A stretch of DNA of 64,000 nucleotides from Oscarella lobularis (Eukaryota; Porifera; Homoscleromorpha; Homosclerophorida; Oscarellidae). Position numbers and translations under genes: made by a program. Shown piece after piece: positions 8,861 through 23,785 of the stretch; within the stretch, counting starts at the first letter, position 1; each line of letters opens with the position of its first letter. The notes beneath the pieces were generated by a model. It searched no databases and was not told the DNA's origin. It worked only from the letters and a program-made list of their open reading frames with translations. The stretch lies in contig NC_089179.1 in assembly GCF_947507565.1 (NCBI RefSeq), positions 558,001 through 622,000 on the forward strand, written 5' to 3'.

Positions 8861-11458
8861 ATGAACGACGACATCGAGTACAATCCCTTTTTCAAGGCAC
8901 TCCAGGTCAGCGCGTTTAGTCTTCTTCCACGAGAGCGTTGTTACTGTGTTCTAGACAACGTTTGAGGCCATTTATATCAAGGCTCAGGCGGATTGCTGTA
9001 CGATTTGCATCCCGCAAACGTCTTCTCTGCCTCGATCGCGCAATTTCGATTCGAAGTTTGTCGGTACGTGTCGCTGTTGAACTCGTAGCGCGACATAAGA
9101 TTGATCGAACGGTTCTCCGCAGAGCTCCACGTGCTGCGTCCTTCTCCCTATTTCAAAGGGTCGGCTTCGTTTTCGACGATAGGAAAAAATAATGCGGGAC
9201 TTTGACTCTTCTTTTTCTATAGACGATACGTCACTAAACGTAAAGGAAAGGATGTGGAATTCGAAATTGAAGATGGAAGGATTCACGCAATTTCGGGTAA
9301 AATTTCATTATTCTCGTCTAATCTCTCCAATGATGAATTTAGGTTTTTCGGGTTCTTTCAAAAGTGCGATACTGAGCGAAGAGTTGGGATACAATAAGGT
9401 TGGGAAGGACTCAGATTAAAATTGACTCAAAGGACATAGGCTTTTTTTCCCATTTCAGTCCTATGAACAATTCAAAATCCTCCTCATCGATAGAACACTA
9501 GACCCTGATTTGCAGGTAATACAGGCACGGATTTCGCTAATGAAAAGGGAGATATAGTATCCTCCACAGTCATGCAACCACGCTGATGAAGGGAGTCCCA
9601 CGGTTTGGAAACTAGAACAGCCAAAATCAGCCGAGTAAGATAAAAGAAGCGGATGCAACGGCAATCTGATCTCATTTTTTTAAAAATATTTTCAGATGCA
9701 TTCAACTTCTCAAGTCACACGCGTCTTTGCAAAAGGCGTGTATTCAAACGAATCGTCTTGTGCGTCTCGCGAGCGCGCTTTTGCTTTTTTCTTCAGGTCG
9801 TGCACAACTTGTGGAAGATGATAACGACGTTCAATCGAAGTTACGTCATCGTCGAAGGATACCTGGATCAAGCTGCGTCCAAATTGGAATCGTTTTGTCT
9901 TCAAGCCGTTCAGGCACGCGAAAAAGAAGATGTCGTTTATTTAGTATCAATTTTGTGGAGTAATTTTATTATAGGAGGCGCGCGCTGCACTTCAGTCCAA
10001 TCATTCGACTATAGATAAGAGAGGGGAAACGATGATACAAGTGGCCATTGAAAGGCAATTTATTAACGCGGAGGGGCGGGGGGGGGGGGGATATTTCTAT
10101 ATTTTGGAATTAGTCTTCTAATGGGCGGTGTCCACGACAAGATGTTTCATTTTGTGAAGAACGCTCATCGAAAACTGGATGAGGTGCAGTAGGGGGATAC
10201 CTTCCAATGTTCATATCCTCGTTACGTTGTGTGCTAGGATTTGCTTGCTCGTTGTCGTCGATTTCATGGGATCACCGCTAAAGATTTGAGCGTTGCCGAG
10301 CATTTGTGCCGTCCCACCCCAGAAGCAGTACAGTAGAATAGTCTTAAAGTCTTCGTTTGCGCGCAATTTGGCGTTTGTGTACCAAAGGTCGTAGAACTAG
10401 CTTCTCTAGATGGGCACACCAATCCGCTTGACAAAGTGATATGCATGAAACAGTGCCTGGTATTGCACGAGACGGTTTTCTCGGACTAGAATGTTTCACC
10501 TGCGCTTTTCTGTAAAGGAGCTTATTAGTGAAGCTGCCAAGACTGGAGCAGACGTATTGTTAGGAAGTGAAGGTATAGTTTGAGACTACCGGACGAAAAT
10601 CCAAACTAACGTCCTTTTTTTTGTTATTAGGAATTCCGTCGCTCGCTTCTGACGATCTCATTCCCTTGCTGGTTAGTTTGCTCTGATTATCGAATTGCCA
10701 ATTTTGCTATTTCGTCGCGACAGGTTGTAGTCATCATCCAGGCCAAGTGCAGTGAGTGTCCAATCATTAAAAGTCCTTACTCGCTCTCACGATTGTACAC
10801 GCAGACTACTTGCCAAGTAATCTTTACTACGTAGAAAATTTTCATTGGTCCACGTCAAGCAAGGCAGACTTGGGGTAAACGGCCTACAAATTAGACGAAA
10901 TCATCGCTATATTTATACAAGGTACACGCTTGTCACTTTTCAAGCGGCGGTGCAATTTATTTTGAAAACCGATCTTTCTCCTCTCATTATGGAGCAAACG
11001 GAAGAAGTCGTATGGCGCTTAGCTACGAAATCTTACTTCATTACGAGTGTTATGTGCATAGGAAGTATCATTACAAGAGAATTCGGTGTCCCTAGGCGTC
11101 GAGCCGCAAGGACCAGTTCAACAAGAGTCCAAAAAGAAAAAAGAGACGAGTACACAGAAAGGCGCGGCAAAGGCGGAAAATACCGTGCGTAGAATTAATT
11201 TTTCGCCAGCATTTCCTGCACATAAATTCTAGGGTACCTATTCCGCTTTGGAGCAGCTACCGGCTTCTATCAAAGTACTGCCATATAAAGGGCAACCCAA
11301 CGTCATAAGCCGAACACCGCCGCCTGCGCAGGGACTGGGGTAATCAGACGTTTACAAACATGCGAGTGACTATAATGCTGGTTTTATGATGTAGAGGAAT
11401 TGTTGGACGACTGCAGGGTAGACGTTGGGAAGAACGAGCTTCAGGCAAACTATCCTGA
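8861..11458 (+). CDS. VARP/ANKRD27-like VPS9-domain protein without ankyrin repeats
   Basis: Spliced gene whose N-terminus (NDDIEYNPFFKALQ) and following blocks (GKDVEFEIEDGRIHAI, then AILSEELGYNKSYEQFKILLIDRTL) match the VARP N-terminal domain in order. A helical stretch follows (VVHNLWKMITTFNRSYVIVEGYLDQ... MFHFVKNAHRKLDE), then a VPS9 core (GIPSLASDDLIPLLVVVIIQA... LPSNLYYVENFHW... LGYTLVTFQAAVQFI). VPS9 domains are Rab5-family exchange factors; VARP works with Rab21, Rab32/38 and VAMP7 in endosomal sorting. After the VPS9 core only a short Lys/Pro-rich tail remains before TGA at 11456-11458; the usual ankyrin arrays are absent. Some internal exon limits (9060-9230, 9990-10500) are uncertain. 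An intron near 10076-10090 contains a run of G. The start is 47 bp after the stop of the upstream oxidase. Confidence 0.75.
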
Positions 11459-11687
11459 ATTCTCTTTACTTTTCTTGTCATGCTGCAGCTCTTCACTGAT
11501 ATCAGTGAAGCTAAATTATCCTAGAAAGAGAATTGCCGATTTATGAAATAAATTAGAAGATGATTGATGATTCGAGTTGCAAACGAAGCCAGCTGCTTTG
11601 ACGCACAATAATAAAGGTAGAATAGTCGTAAAAGCATTTTTAGCAATTCATCTATAATTAGGTCTTGCGATTTATTTTGACGACGTC

Positions 11688-14058
11688 CTATATTTGCGAT
11701 GAAGAATGAGATTTGGTACATTTTCCTTTAGGATGACTGACCTTCATTCTCTTTCCCTTTGTCTCGATAGGTAGCAGAAGGGAGCAGATTCCCGCCAAGA
11801 AAAAGACCCCAGCATACGTGCCCTCTGTTCCACGAAGCGACTTACGCGTAAGAACCTTGAAATTATTTAACAAAACGCGCGTATACGTCATCGGCGAATT
11901 TTCAAAAAACGCGCACCTGAGCAATGAATGGAGTTGACATCGATCCTAGCCGAGCCACGGTGCTACACATTCCCAAACCGATGGCCCGCATAGAAGTTGG
12001 ATAAACCTTCGAGAAAAAAGGGATAGATAAGCTCTTTTTATAGCTGCTGCTCTTCTTGCCTCTGGGGTGTAAACGTAGGCCGCTTGAAAGGCGCCGGTGA
12101 CGAGACCTCGCACCAGGAAGACAAAAAACATGAGAAGGTACCTTCATGATATACCGAAAGTCAATGTGAGCCAACCCGCCACGCGCGCGTACGTACTTGT
12201 CAACAGGACAGATATACATGAGAAAGAAACCAATAATGCAACCAGCAAATTCGGCGGCCATTGTCTTCTTTCTTCCAATTCTTTCAATAATAAAAGCCGT
12301 CAAGAGAATGCCTGCATATAAAGTTTCAGGTTGATAAGAAGGTAGCTATTATTATTTATTCTACCAGGAAGTTCAGCAGATGTTGTCCATAGCATGTGTA
12401 AATAGTCTTCGGTGACTAACGGACTGCATTTGGTTTCATTGGTCATATTCGAAGCAAGCGAGAAGTCTAGACGTGCACGTTAGTCACACATACCCCATTA
12501 ATTATAATTGAACTACCGTGACAGGGCATAAATGTGCCGTCGGTCAAGTTTCTTGCGGTCAAATCTTTAATGATTTCCAGCATTTCTGTTGTCAAGAGAA
12601 CGATTCCGTAGTAGCCAAAAGCGGCGCCAAACCAAATGAACCAAAGCAGACAGGTAGTAATTTTTAGCTCTCTGGACGCGAACAGATCTTTTAGGTTTCC
12701 ACGCGACTAGAAAAAGTGACAAAAATATTTTCTTAAACGGTAACACAGAAGAACTACCTTTTTATAGTCTTCTTCTTCTTTTGGCTTTGAGATGAGCCTT
12801 ATTTTCTCGGAATCATCGTAATCATCGTAATCATCACTCAGATCGCCTCCAGCGATACCATCCAGATCGCCTCCAATGTATGCCCCGTTAGCAGTCATTT
12901 TCTTTTTCGGGTTTCCTTTGCTTGTGCTTGCAGTCACCAACCATTCCCTTGTCCTCTCTTTGTCAGAAACGAGACGGCCTGGAGGTAAGGATTTCTTATT
13001 GGTTCGTGCCACCTTTTCAAGAACGGCACGCGCTTTTTTCATTTCGCCGCTAGCGACATAGAAGCGAGCACTTTCGGGAACGAGCTAGATCATCACCTGA
13101 TGATGTCTGCGCAATGGTTGGAAGCTACCTACCCAAAACGCAAAGAGATCAAGAAAGAGTGGAACTGTCGTGAAGCCAAGCAAATAGTGCCAGCCTAGGT
13201 TGGCGTAAACCATAACGACCAGAGCAAGGATGACTTCAAACAGCGTTCCCATAGCAAAAAAGACCTGTACTTGAAAACCTTCAGGCTATCGTATGTAGCA
13301 AGAGAACATATCAACGTCACCTGAATTAGTAAGAGGCAATAGGCCCTTTGCTTTGCTGGTAGAAATTCGGAATAGAATGTAACTCTGTGTAGCGGAAGGA
13401 TCGAGTCAGTCAATGAGGAGAACACACTTGAGTGTCCTTACGCCTGGGCACCTCCTGATATGCCGAAGCCGATGAGACCGCGTGTGAGTAGCAAATACCA
13501 ATAACTGAACGAGAAGGCACTCAGAAGCCCCATCGTGCAAACAAATATGCAAACAACAAATAAGCCCTATCACACACACACATAAGAAGAGCCATCATAT
13601 CTACCTGTAAGTTAGTACCTTTTTTCGACCGTATCTATCCATTAGAGCTCCCCATACTCCGGCACCAAGGAAATTTCCGATAAAAACAGACTAAACAAAA
13701 GATTTTCAATTTGAACAATTTATTCATTATGGTAATACAGTTGTAATAAGTCCTTCCTCCACCGCAGTTAGGTTATACTCGCAGCGAGCAGCTGGACCCA
13801 GAACAGCGAGCAGCATAATTTCCATCGCATCAACAACCTTCAAAGTTTAATTAAAATTAATTTAATTAGATCATGCAGTCCTAACCCATATGAGACCTGC
13901 AAAGACAGACAAGCGGACTTGAAACCAGCCGAATCCGCACGCTTCGATCGCCTCGTCGACTGTGAAAACATCGTCGCCGGCGTCTGCAAAAAATGCGTTA
14001 GGCTCGTATCACATCATGTTGAAAGCATACCTTTTCCTAGCGGTTTTCCTTCATTCAT
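11688..14058 (-). CDS. SVOP: SVOP-like major facilitator transporter
   Basis: Multi-exon MFS transporter of the SV2/SVOP group. It begins MNEGKPLGK, followed by the group's N-terminal block DAGDDVFTVDEAIEACGFGWFQ. Conserved parts in order: DAMEIMLLAVLGP (TM1), MDRYGRKKG (the MFS loop between TM2 and TM3), the GLIGFGISGGAQ helix, a large cytoplasmic loop with an acidic Asp/Tyr run (near 12800-12850), a lumenal or extracellular loop with Asn/Cys (CSPLVTEDYLHMLWTT), ERIGRKKTMA between TM8 and TM9, and RGLVTGAFQAAYVYTPE with the C-terminal LLPIETKGK. These proteins sit in vesicle or plasma membranes; the substrate is unknown for most. The C-terminal exon may be longer or shorter than drawn. The start is 90 bp from the divergent ECT2L start. 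Confidence 0.88.
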
Positions 14059-14148
14059 CTCTTTCAACTTGAAGCCGTACTCAAGTCCGCCCGCACGTGA
14101 GGCGGCGACACACGTGAGCAGACAGACCCCGTATAGATTCCATTCGCT
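14059..14148. promoter_or_regulatory. Putative bidirectional promoter, SVOP/ECT2L
   Basis: 90 bp between divergent start codons, GC-rich, with no TATA box evident. Call is by position only. Confidence 0.4.
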
Positions 14149-17100
14149 ATGGCGGCGAATGCAAAGCCAACGCGCAGTCGATCGCGACCGACGAAGAGCG
14201 CGTGGACGCCGACAACGCACGTGCCGTCCAACGAGCAGGTCAGTAAGCGTGCGCTCGACTTCGTGCGAAAACGGGCGTTTCGGACTCCCGTTGCCACACG
14301 ACCGAGCACTTTGTTTACATACGAATACTCTATGCGTACTGTACAGCTATTCGAAGAACGAAAAGCTCTCGTAGGCCACTGGGTATGAAGTCTAAGATGC
14401 CTAGCCGGTTTTCTACGAGCGTTCTTTTCTAGTTCGATATGTGGACCGACTCGCAACGGCGTCGTTTCTTCGACTTTCTTCTTCGACGCTCGAGCGCCGG
14501 CCAAGCGCGCTACGTGCACGATCTTCTCCACGATCGCGTTCCCGTTCGACGAGCCGATTTCACTCGCATACTGCCGCGCTTTCTTTCGCTCTACATCTTC
14601 TCGTTTCTCGATCCGCGAACGCTGAGCCGATGCGCGCTCGTTTCGTGGCACTGGAAGTTTCTTTCGGAGCAGGATTCCGTTTGGACGGTCAAGTGCGTGC
14701 GCCACGGCTGGTATTTGCCGTACGCGCCGAGCGAGCGCGAATACGGCGCGTGGAAGTTTCACTACATCAATTGCGTGCAGACTTTAGATATGACGTCACC
14801 GAGCAAAGAGGTGCCGAATTACGTCACGGCGGCCAGAGTGACCGCGAAGTCGTCATCGTCTTTTTTTTTTAGATGGCTCATCTTCTCGCGTCGTTCAGTG
14901 CAACTGATCTAAAATCTGACGTCGATTCGGAATCGAATAGAAAACTGCGAAGAAGTCGAAAAGGTTGCCTATCATTTATTTATTTATTTATTTATTTATT
15001 TATTCGCTGTAATGCTTTTAGGGTTGAGTTGGAAGAAACCTCCTTGGCTCGATCCCGATCCTCGTCCCGAGGATCTCGAGAGGGGATGGAGAGCCATTCA
15101 GACCGGATCGTTCGATAGGGCAATAAGCGGCTCGTCTCCCGTTCACTTTTTCACGCATTCGGCCGCGTCGAAAACGTACGCGCAAGCAGCTGCGTTGACG
15201 CTGCGCCACGGGCTCTCATTGTCGCCGCCGCCGTCGGCACGTCGGAGAAGAAACACTGATCCGGATGTAAATTAAATGGAGACTCTGTCACGTGCATTTT
15301 TATCTTTTTTTTAGGTTGAAAATGGGACTTTTGTTGGGGATCGACGTCCGGCGTCAGCGATTCCTCTTTCTATGTCGTTCGATGCAAGCAGTGAGTTGGT
15401 ATATTGAATCGATATTGTATTAATTTACTGTATTGTTTTTTTTCAGATGGAACATCTGGTGGTCCAACTTTGAGCAGTTCATTTGTTTTAGCGACCCAAC
15501 TGAAGTGAGGCTCTTATTGGTATTTTCCGGTTTATTAGAACACCAATTTCTAGACACGATGTCAGAGGCGGCTTCTATCCAACGATAAATGGTACAAAAG
15601 ACGCAAGGGCATTAGAACAAGTAAGAGACAGGGAGGAAGAGTTTCTCAAAAAAATCATTAAGAGACTGTATGTAGGGGTACCCCAGCTATTCACATCCAG
15701 CCGTTCTCATAATTTCCTCGCAGACACCCGCATACGAAGTAAGGAGAAATACTAAAATATTACTAATAGCCGATACTGAGAAGTGTTTAGCTTTTATTGG
15801 ATGCATTGCTCTTCGGAGTCCTGCCTATTATGTACGAGCACGATAGCACGACGCTGGACGCGCTGCTTTTCAAATTGAAGATCGCTCTTTCGGGTCGACA
15901 CGCAAAGTAAAAAAAAAACGTCGCCTTTTGACGGCGGTGCGGTCATTCGGCCATACGCCTCTTTTCTCTTTCCTCAGAAACATTGGACTTCTGATGAACG
16001 GCGATTCGACGACAGTCAACGTCGTCGCCGGACACACGATGTCGGCGTCGTCTATGCAAACCGACGAAGCGTTGCGCGGTTTTTGGGAGGAAATGTGCGG
16101 TCACTTGCTCACTCCTGACCAGGGGGGAAGACTCGACTTTTTCGCTCCTCTCGCGTCGACAGGTAAAGCCACCCACTTAAGTTAAGTTGGCATGCTATAT
16201 ACGCATTTTTAACATAAAGAGGAAGGCCGTGCTATTCTTCAGTATATCGAGGGTTTCACGGGGACAAAATTGTCGGCTCCGTCACGCATATCCCCGACGT
16301 ATAAATCAAGTATTGATCACTAGTGAGATTGTGCTGGTTTGTATCTCTTACTGCTGCGATAGTTAATTCCGAGTGGTGGGGTTTGGGGGGTTTCGACCTC
16401 TTGAAGCCGCCAGCCGTTTATTTCGACGTGAATAAGCTGAACGCTTGGGCCAATATGGCCGAGCAAGTCGACGTAATTCCATGCGATAGGCAACGCGACT
16501 AAAATTTTCAATTAAAGTTGTAGGAGGCTTTGGCGTGCGTGAAGAAAACGTTTCGGTTTTATTTTACGAAGAAGCAGAAAGAATTGGCCGGCAGGCTGGC
16601 TGGTGAGCGTTTAGACAACTGGGGAGATATTGTGGGACTATTATAACTTCTTTTGAAGGACAAGCCGTTTTTGAGGCTCTTGGTCTTGTTGATGTTCAAC
16701 AGCATTTTGATCATTTACTGGAAATATCATCTCTATTGATAGAGGGTATATCGGACGTGCCATCGTATTCGTCAAGGGTAAGAAAAATTGCATGGAAAAC
16801 GAAAGAAAATATCTTAGACTAGGAAGATGCCACTCTTCATCTGTCATCTTATTTAAGAGACCATGGTCTGCCTACAGAAACTGTAATAATAGGATAAGAC
16901 TCTAAGAAGAAGATTCCTTTATTTTTTTAATTTACGAGGGCGCCGAACCAAGTATCGACTCCAAAGAAGAAAGCATAGAGGAAATCAGCATCGAGGAGGA
17001 CGAAGTAGCTATACTTTAATCTAACTATTCTAGATAGTCATTTCTTCTTCGTTTCAGCCGGAAGTTCGCCGGTTCGCCGCCTCTTCAGTAGAAGGACGGG

Positions 17101-18654
17101 GTGCAATAGCGGATGAATTTTATCGCACTGAAGTGACGTACATGAGAACGCTATCCGTCATTCACACCGTCTTTGTCGTTCCACTCAAGGCCGCTATAGA
17201 CTCAAATAAGCGAGTTTTGCACGGCAAACACACTATTTCTTACCGAATGCGTATGTATATTTAAAGGCCCGTTGTGAGTGCCATCAATTTGCGCATGATG
17301 GTCAGCGACGTGGAAGCTGTGCTAGTCTTGAGCAGGTACGGTTATTAGTTCGTGAATAAAAACAAACGGGTTTTTCAGACTTCTTATTGATGACTTGAAA
17401 TCGCGGCTGGACACTTGGACGGCAGATCAGGTGCAGTTCGCCAAAAAAACTGTCACGTTATTATTTTGAACGCTTTTTCCAGTGCATTGGCGACGTACTT
17501 TTGAAATTTGCTAGTCAATTGAAAGTCTATACGAACTACGTTAACAACTATAGCGTCACTTTGTCCACAATTGAAAAGGTGGGCGCTGATTCGTTGGGAA
17601 AAACTTCAAGAAACGTTCTCTTTTAGTGCGAGGAAGAGATTCCCGCTTTTAAAGCCTTTTTGAGGAAGCGAGAGCGAAAACCGGAATCTATGATGCTTTC
17701 TCTCATAGAATTACTGCTGATTCCAACGAAGCGGATAGAACAGTATGCGGCGTACTGTATAGTCTTCTTTTTTGTATTATACATTCTTTTCTTGTATCAA
17801 GATATCTGTACTTGCTAGAGGAATTGAAGAATTCGACCCCAAAGGATCATCCGGACAGACCTGACGTCATTGCAGCTACCAAGGCCATTCAGCAAGTTCA
17901 GAATCATATCAAAGAGGTGTTGATACGTGACAGCGATCGTGACGCAATATAACGTTCTACTTTTAGACAAAGGAGCATCACCGGAAGGACAGACGAATGG
18001 CAGAACTCGAGAAAAGAATAGTTGATTGCCCTGTAACGAGACAGTATCAACTACAAATATATAGGCAAAAGTGTCTTTTCCCATTAGGGTCTAATTGAAG
18101 GCAATAGACGATTGATAGCTGAAACAGAAGTGACTCAAATGAAATCCGTTGGAGAAACAAACGGTAGCAACAGTTCAAAGTAAGTATGCAAAGGGAAAAC
18201 TGGGACTGACTGACCACGCGGCCTGATCTACTAGTAGCGGCGGCTATCAACCCATACAAGACCTAGGCCTCTTCCTATTCAGCGACGCTCTCCTCGTAAC
18301 CGTTCTCAAAACAAAGCACTTTCCTTTGGAGAGATCTTTCTCGCAGACACACCAGTAAGATCGACACGCGAGACCGTTCCTCCAGTCCGACGTACAATTA
18401 ATTTGCTGCAGCTATTTGGCATCTGTAGCCCTAAGCAATCTTCAGTTCTCAAGTCTTCCTGACTCCAAATGTAAGCCAAGCGGATAGGCCGGGAGAAAAA
18501 CGAAGGTTTTTTTCTTGCAGATATGCAGAACGCGTGCCTTCTCAAAACGCCAAAGCATCGGTGGATCTTTCAGCTGCAGTCAGCCGAAGAAAAAATATCG
18601 TGGCTATCGCTTCTGGAGTCCACAGTTCACGCGTCTATTTCCCACGGAAAATGA
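14149..18654 (+). CDS. ECT2L: ECT2L: F-box plus RhoGEF (DH-PH) protein
   Basis: Long multi-exon gene. The N-terminus (STWTP-like SAWTPTTHVPSNEQ, then FEERKALVGHWFDMWTDSQRR) and the F-box (LPRFLSLYIFSFLDPRTLSRCALVSWHWKFL split over 14575-14660) match the FBXO16/ECT2L family. After a variable middle section comes a DH domain (from about 17100: IADEFYRTEVTYMRTLSVIH... LLIPTKRIEQYLYLLEEL to about 17900) and a PH-like region (QDLGLFLFSDALLVTVL... WIFQLQSAEEKISWLSLL) ending TGA at 18652-18654. The F-box would recruit an SCF ubiquitin ligase and the DH-PH unit would exchange nucleotide on a Rho GTPase. Keeping both on one reading frame argues for ECT2L over FBXO16. An intron near 14974-15003 holds a (TTTA)n run. 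Convergent with CENP-O (87 bp). Confidence 0.85.
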
Positions 18655-18741
18655 GTAAAGAATATCAATCAACTTTTTTCTACAAACGACGAGCGACTAA
18701 TACAGTTTATTACACTATCGTTCTATGGGTGGTTCATTATA

Positions 18742-20068
18742 TTATTTTAGTACGCTGCTGCTGTTAAAAGAATGAATGAAGAGAGTCACTTCCTTCATGG
18801 CCACAGGCAGAGCGTCTCGCTTCAGAAGATCGCGTCTCTGTTTGCACCACTTTCGAGCCGCCTTTCTCTCCATTTCATCATCACTCAAACCTAGAAAAGA
18901 AAAAAGAGGGAAGTTTCGGATATACTGTATCGTAAACGCATCTCACCTTCTCTTACGACGCTGACTTTGTCAGGCAAAGTGGCCTTCAAATCGCTGTAAA
19001 CAAGTCGGACTGTCGCCGGCTGAGGACTTTCGACGGAAGGTTTGATAACAAAATAAACGTAATCAATAGCAAAGCTCGTCTGGATTGGTCCGAGCAGCAC
19101 GTCGACGAAAGCCTGTTGCGTCACATAAGCCTGATGAAATAATAGCTATGGAGCGATAGGTAAGAATCAATAGACATGTGCATACTTGTTGTCTTCTGTT
19201 CACATATGCGTTAAGGTAAGTGCTTAGTGTTGATACGAATAACTAGAGGGAATAAAGTGGAAAAATAGTTAGCGCCCTCCTGTCCTGGTCTACCTTTATG
19301 CTGGAGTTCAAATATTGATCGATTATTGTATGAAATGGAACAAAGTAGGGAATGGTGTGGCGGCCCACCTAAACGAGTTGTTACAAGCGCGTTAATTAAT
19401 TAAGAGTTTATGACGTCACTCTAATTCGCTTCCGCCCGAAAACCAATTCGACATAAAACGATTCGAAATATTGGCCATCGTAGGCCGTCGTTATTTCCAA
19501 GCGAACGGTTTCTTTGTCAACGACTTGGATTGACGTGCCGGTCATTCGATAGGCATCCCACACGTCGTCCACCTGAAAAAAATTCGCGATTTTTTTTTCG
19601 AGTTTTCGCGTTACAGTACCCGTCTCTTTTTGATCAGATCGCAAGCGAAGTCCCATATCTAGAGAAGAATAACGATCTAGCCCCCGCGAGTCCCGTACAC
19701 ATAATCGCGGACTGTGACTGACTTCTCTCGCTTCTCTTCGAGTCAGATCGTCTGGTGTGTCTAGTGAAAAATCGCGCTCTTAGTGTTTTCACGCGACTCT
19801 TCGGTTATCTGCCTTCGTCCGCGTGGCGAATGACTGCGGCGATCTGCTGCTCTCGTTTCGCGCTGTCTATTTTGTCCTGCAGACGAGCGCTATCGCTCTT
19901 TAGCTGACCGCCTAGACGAAAGTCGACGAAAATGACCTGAGTTCGAGTACTGGCTTACAAACGCCTCTTAGGCCGTCCAAGTCAAGATCTTCGACGTTCA
20001 AATTACTAACAGAAACAAGGTAATACCGGCTACATTGGCGCTTTACTACGCTACCGATCAGTCGCCAT
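18742..20068 (-). CDS. CENPO: Centromere protein O (CENP-O/Mcm21-like)
   Basis: Identified from its C-terminal half. A block with [14 protein letters not shown] is followed by [13 protein letters not shown]-like and [16 protein letters not shown] exons, then [13 protein letters not shown] and [19 protein letters not shown], matching the RWD-type core of CENP-O in order. The last exon ([18 protein letters not shown]...) ends with TAA at 18742. The proposed first exon starts at 20068 (MATDR) and joins [19 protein letters not shown] and a short coiled coil; the exon between 19680 and 19830 is uncertain. CENP-O with CENP-P/Q/U/R forms an inner-kinetochore module of the CCAN. Only 48 bp separate its start from that of MTO1. 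Confidence 0.75.
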
Positions 20069-20116
20069 TTTTTGAACGTAACCGCTAATCTCAAACGCGC
20101 GTTAACGAATTTCAGA
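20069..20116. promoter_or_regulatory. Putative bidirectional promoter, CENPO/MTO1
   Basis: 48 bp between divergent ATGs, the shortest head-to-head gap in the window. Depends on the CENP-O first exon being right. Confidence 0.4.
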
Positions 20117-22942
<2,826 letters not shown>

Positions 22943-22956
22943 GACTATTTATTAAT

Positions 22957-23688
22957 TTATTGATTTTTCGAGATATCAAGAGCTAAGGCAAACGTATAGA
23001 GTTTCGAATCGATGCCAAAATCGTTCTCCCGTGCACAGCGCAGAATCGTCTCCAACATCCCGTCAAAGGGAATGAGAAGAACGTCGAGAAATTCCTCGTC
23101 CTCCAAATTCTTCTTCTTACCCAAATCGGTCAAATTTTCGTCGTTCGTCTTTTCGTCGCCGTCGATGCGCACCGTCACAAGCGCCGTATTCTCGGTGCTC
23201 TTCCACGGATCGACGTCGAGCGCACGTGACGCCGCTCCCGTGCACGTGCCAACGAATCCCGTCTCTTCGTTCAGTTCGCGAACGGCCGCCACTTCGGGCG
23301 TCTCGCCCGCGTCGACGAGACCGGCGGGAAATTCGATGCAGACGCGTCCCACCGGCGGCCGATAGGAGAGAACGAGCACGACGTGCTTTCCGTTCAATTT
23401 CGCCGATTCGATGTAGGCGAGAACGTCGACGCCGTCCAAAGGGCCGCGCGTCGTCGTTCGTTCCACCGTTTCGTACGTGTGCTCTTTGCCCGCGCCGTCG
23501 ACGTACGTGACGACGCCGAATCGGAGCCAATTGCCTTCCGATTTCCACTCTTTGCGAATCGTCTTCATTTTCGACATTTTGCGAGCGACCGATTTAGCTC
23601 TGTCGTCGATGGCTGCGGCGCAACGCTTGGGATCGCCTTTCAGTCGCGCCAAGACGGCACAAATCGCGGACGAGATGAAGAATAGCAT
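22957..23688 (-). CDS. NUDT5: NUDT5-like ADP-sugar pyrophosphatase
   Basis: Single-exon gene, 243 residues. The Nudix box runs GLVDAGETPEVAAV-RELNEETGF (residues about 120-142), fully matching G-x5-E-x7-REuxEExGu with the metal-binding glutamates. The surrounding VCIEFPAGLVD and the upstream VLVLSYRPPVGR resemble NUDT5, which hydrolyses ADP-ribose and ADP-sugars. The N-terminal 15-20 residues (MLFFISSAICAVLARL) are hydrophobic, which is unusual for cytosolic NUDT5. The alternative start at MSKMKTIRKEW would give a protein near the usual length without it. Either start is possible. The gene is intronless in an intron-rich neighbourhood. Divergent from ESS2 (97 bp) and convergent with MTO1 (14 bp). 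Confidence 0.85.
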   Translation of the reverse strand: MLFFISSAICAVLARLKGDPKRCAAAIDDRAKSVARKMSKMKTIRKEWKSEGNWLRFGVVTYVDGAGKEHTYETVERTTTRGPLDGVDVLAYIESAKLNGKHVVLVLSYRPPVGRVCIEFPAGLVDAGETPEVAAVRELNEETGFVGTCTGAASRALDVDPWKSTENTALVTVRIDGDEKTNDENLTDLGKKKNLEDEEFLDVLLIPFDGMLETILRCARENDFGIDSKLYTFALALDISKNQ

Positions 23689-23785
23689 TGGCGCTTCGCA
23701 CTTCGATTAGCGTGCTAGAACAGTCGGGGCTTGCTCACTGACGTCATATACTCAGTTTGTCCAGTTTACTGCCGAGTTTCAGACG
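23689..23785. promoter_or_regulatory. Putative bidirectional promoter, NUDT5/ESS2
   Basis: 97 bp between divergent start codons. No clear core element seen. Confidence 0.4.

Noticed and set aside
8938-9192. Arg-rich 84-codon frame
   Set aside because: Alternate frame over exons whose VARP-like reading is better supported.
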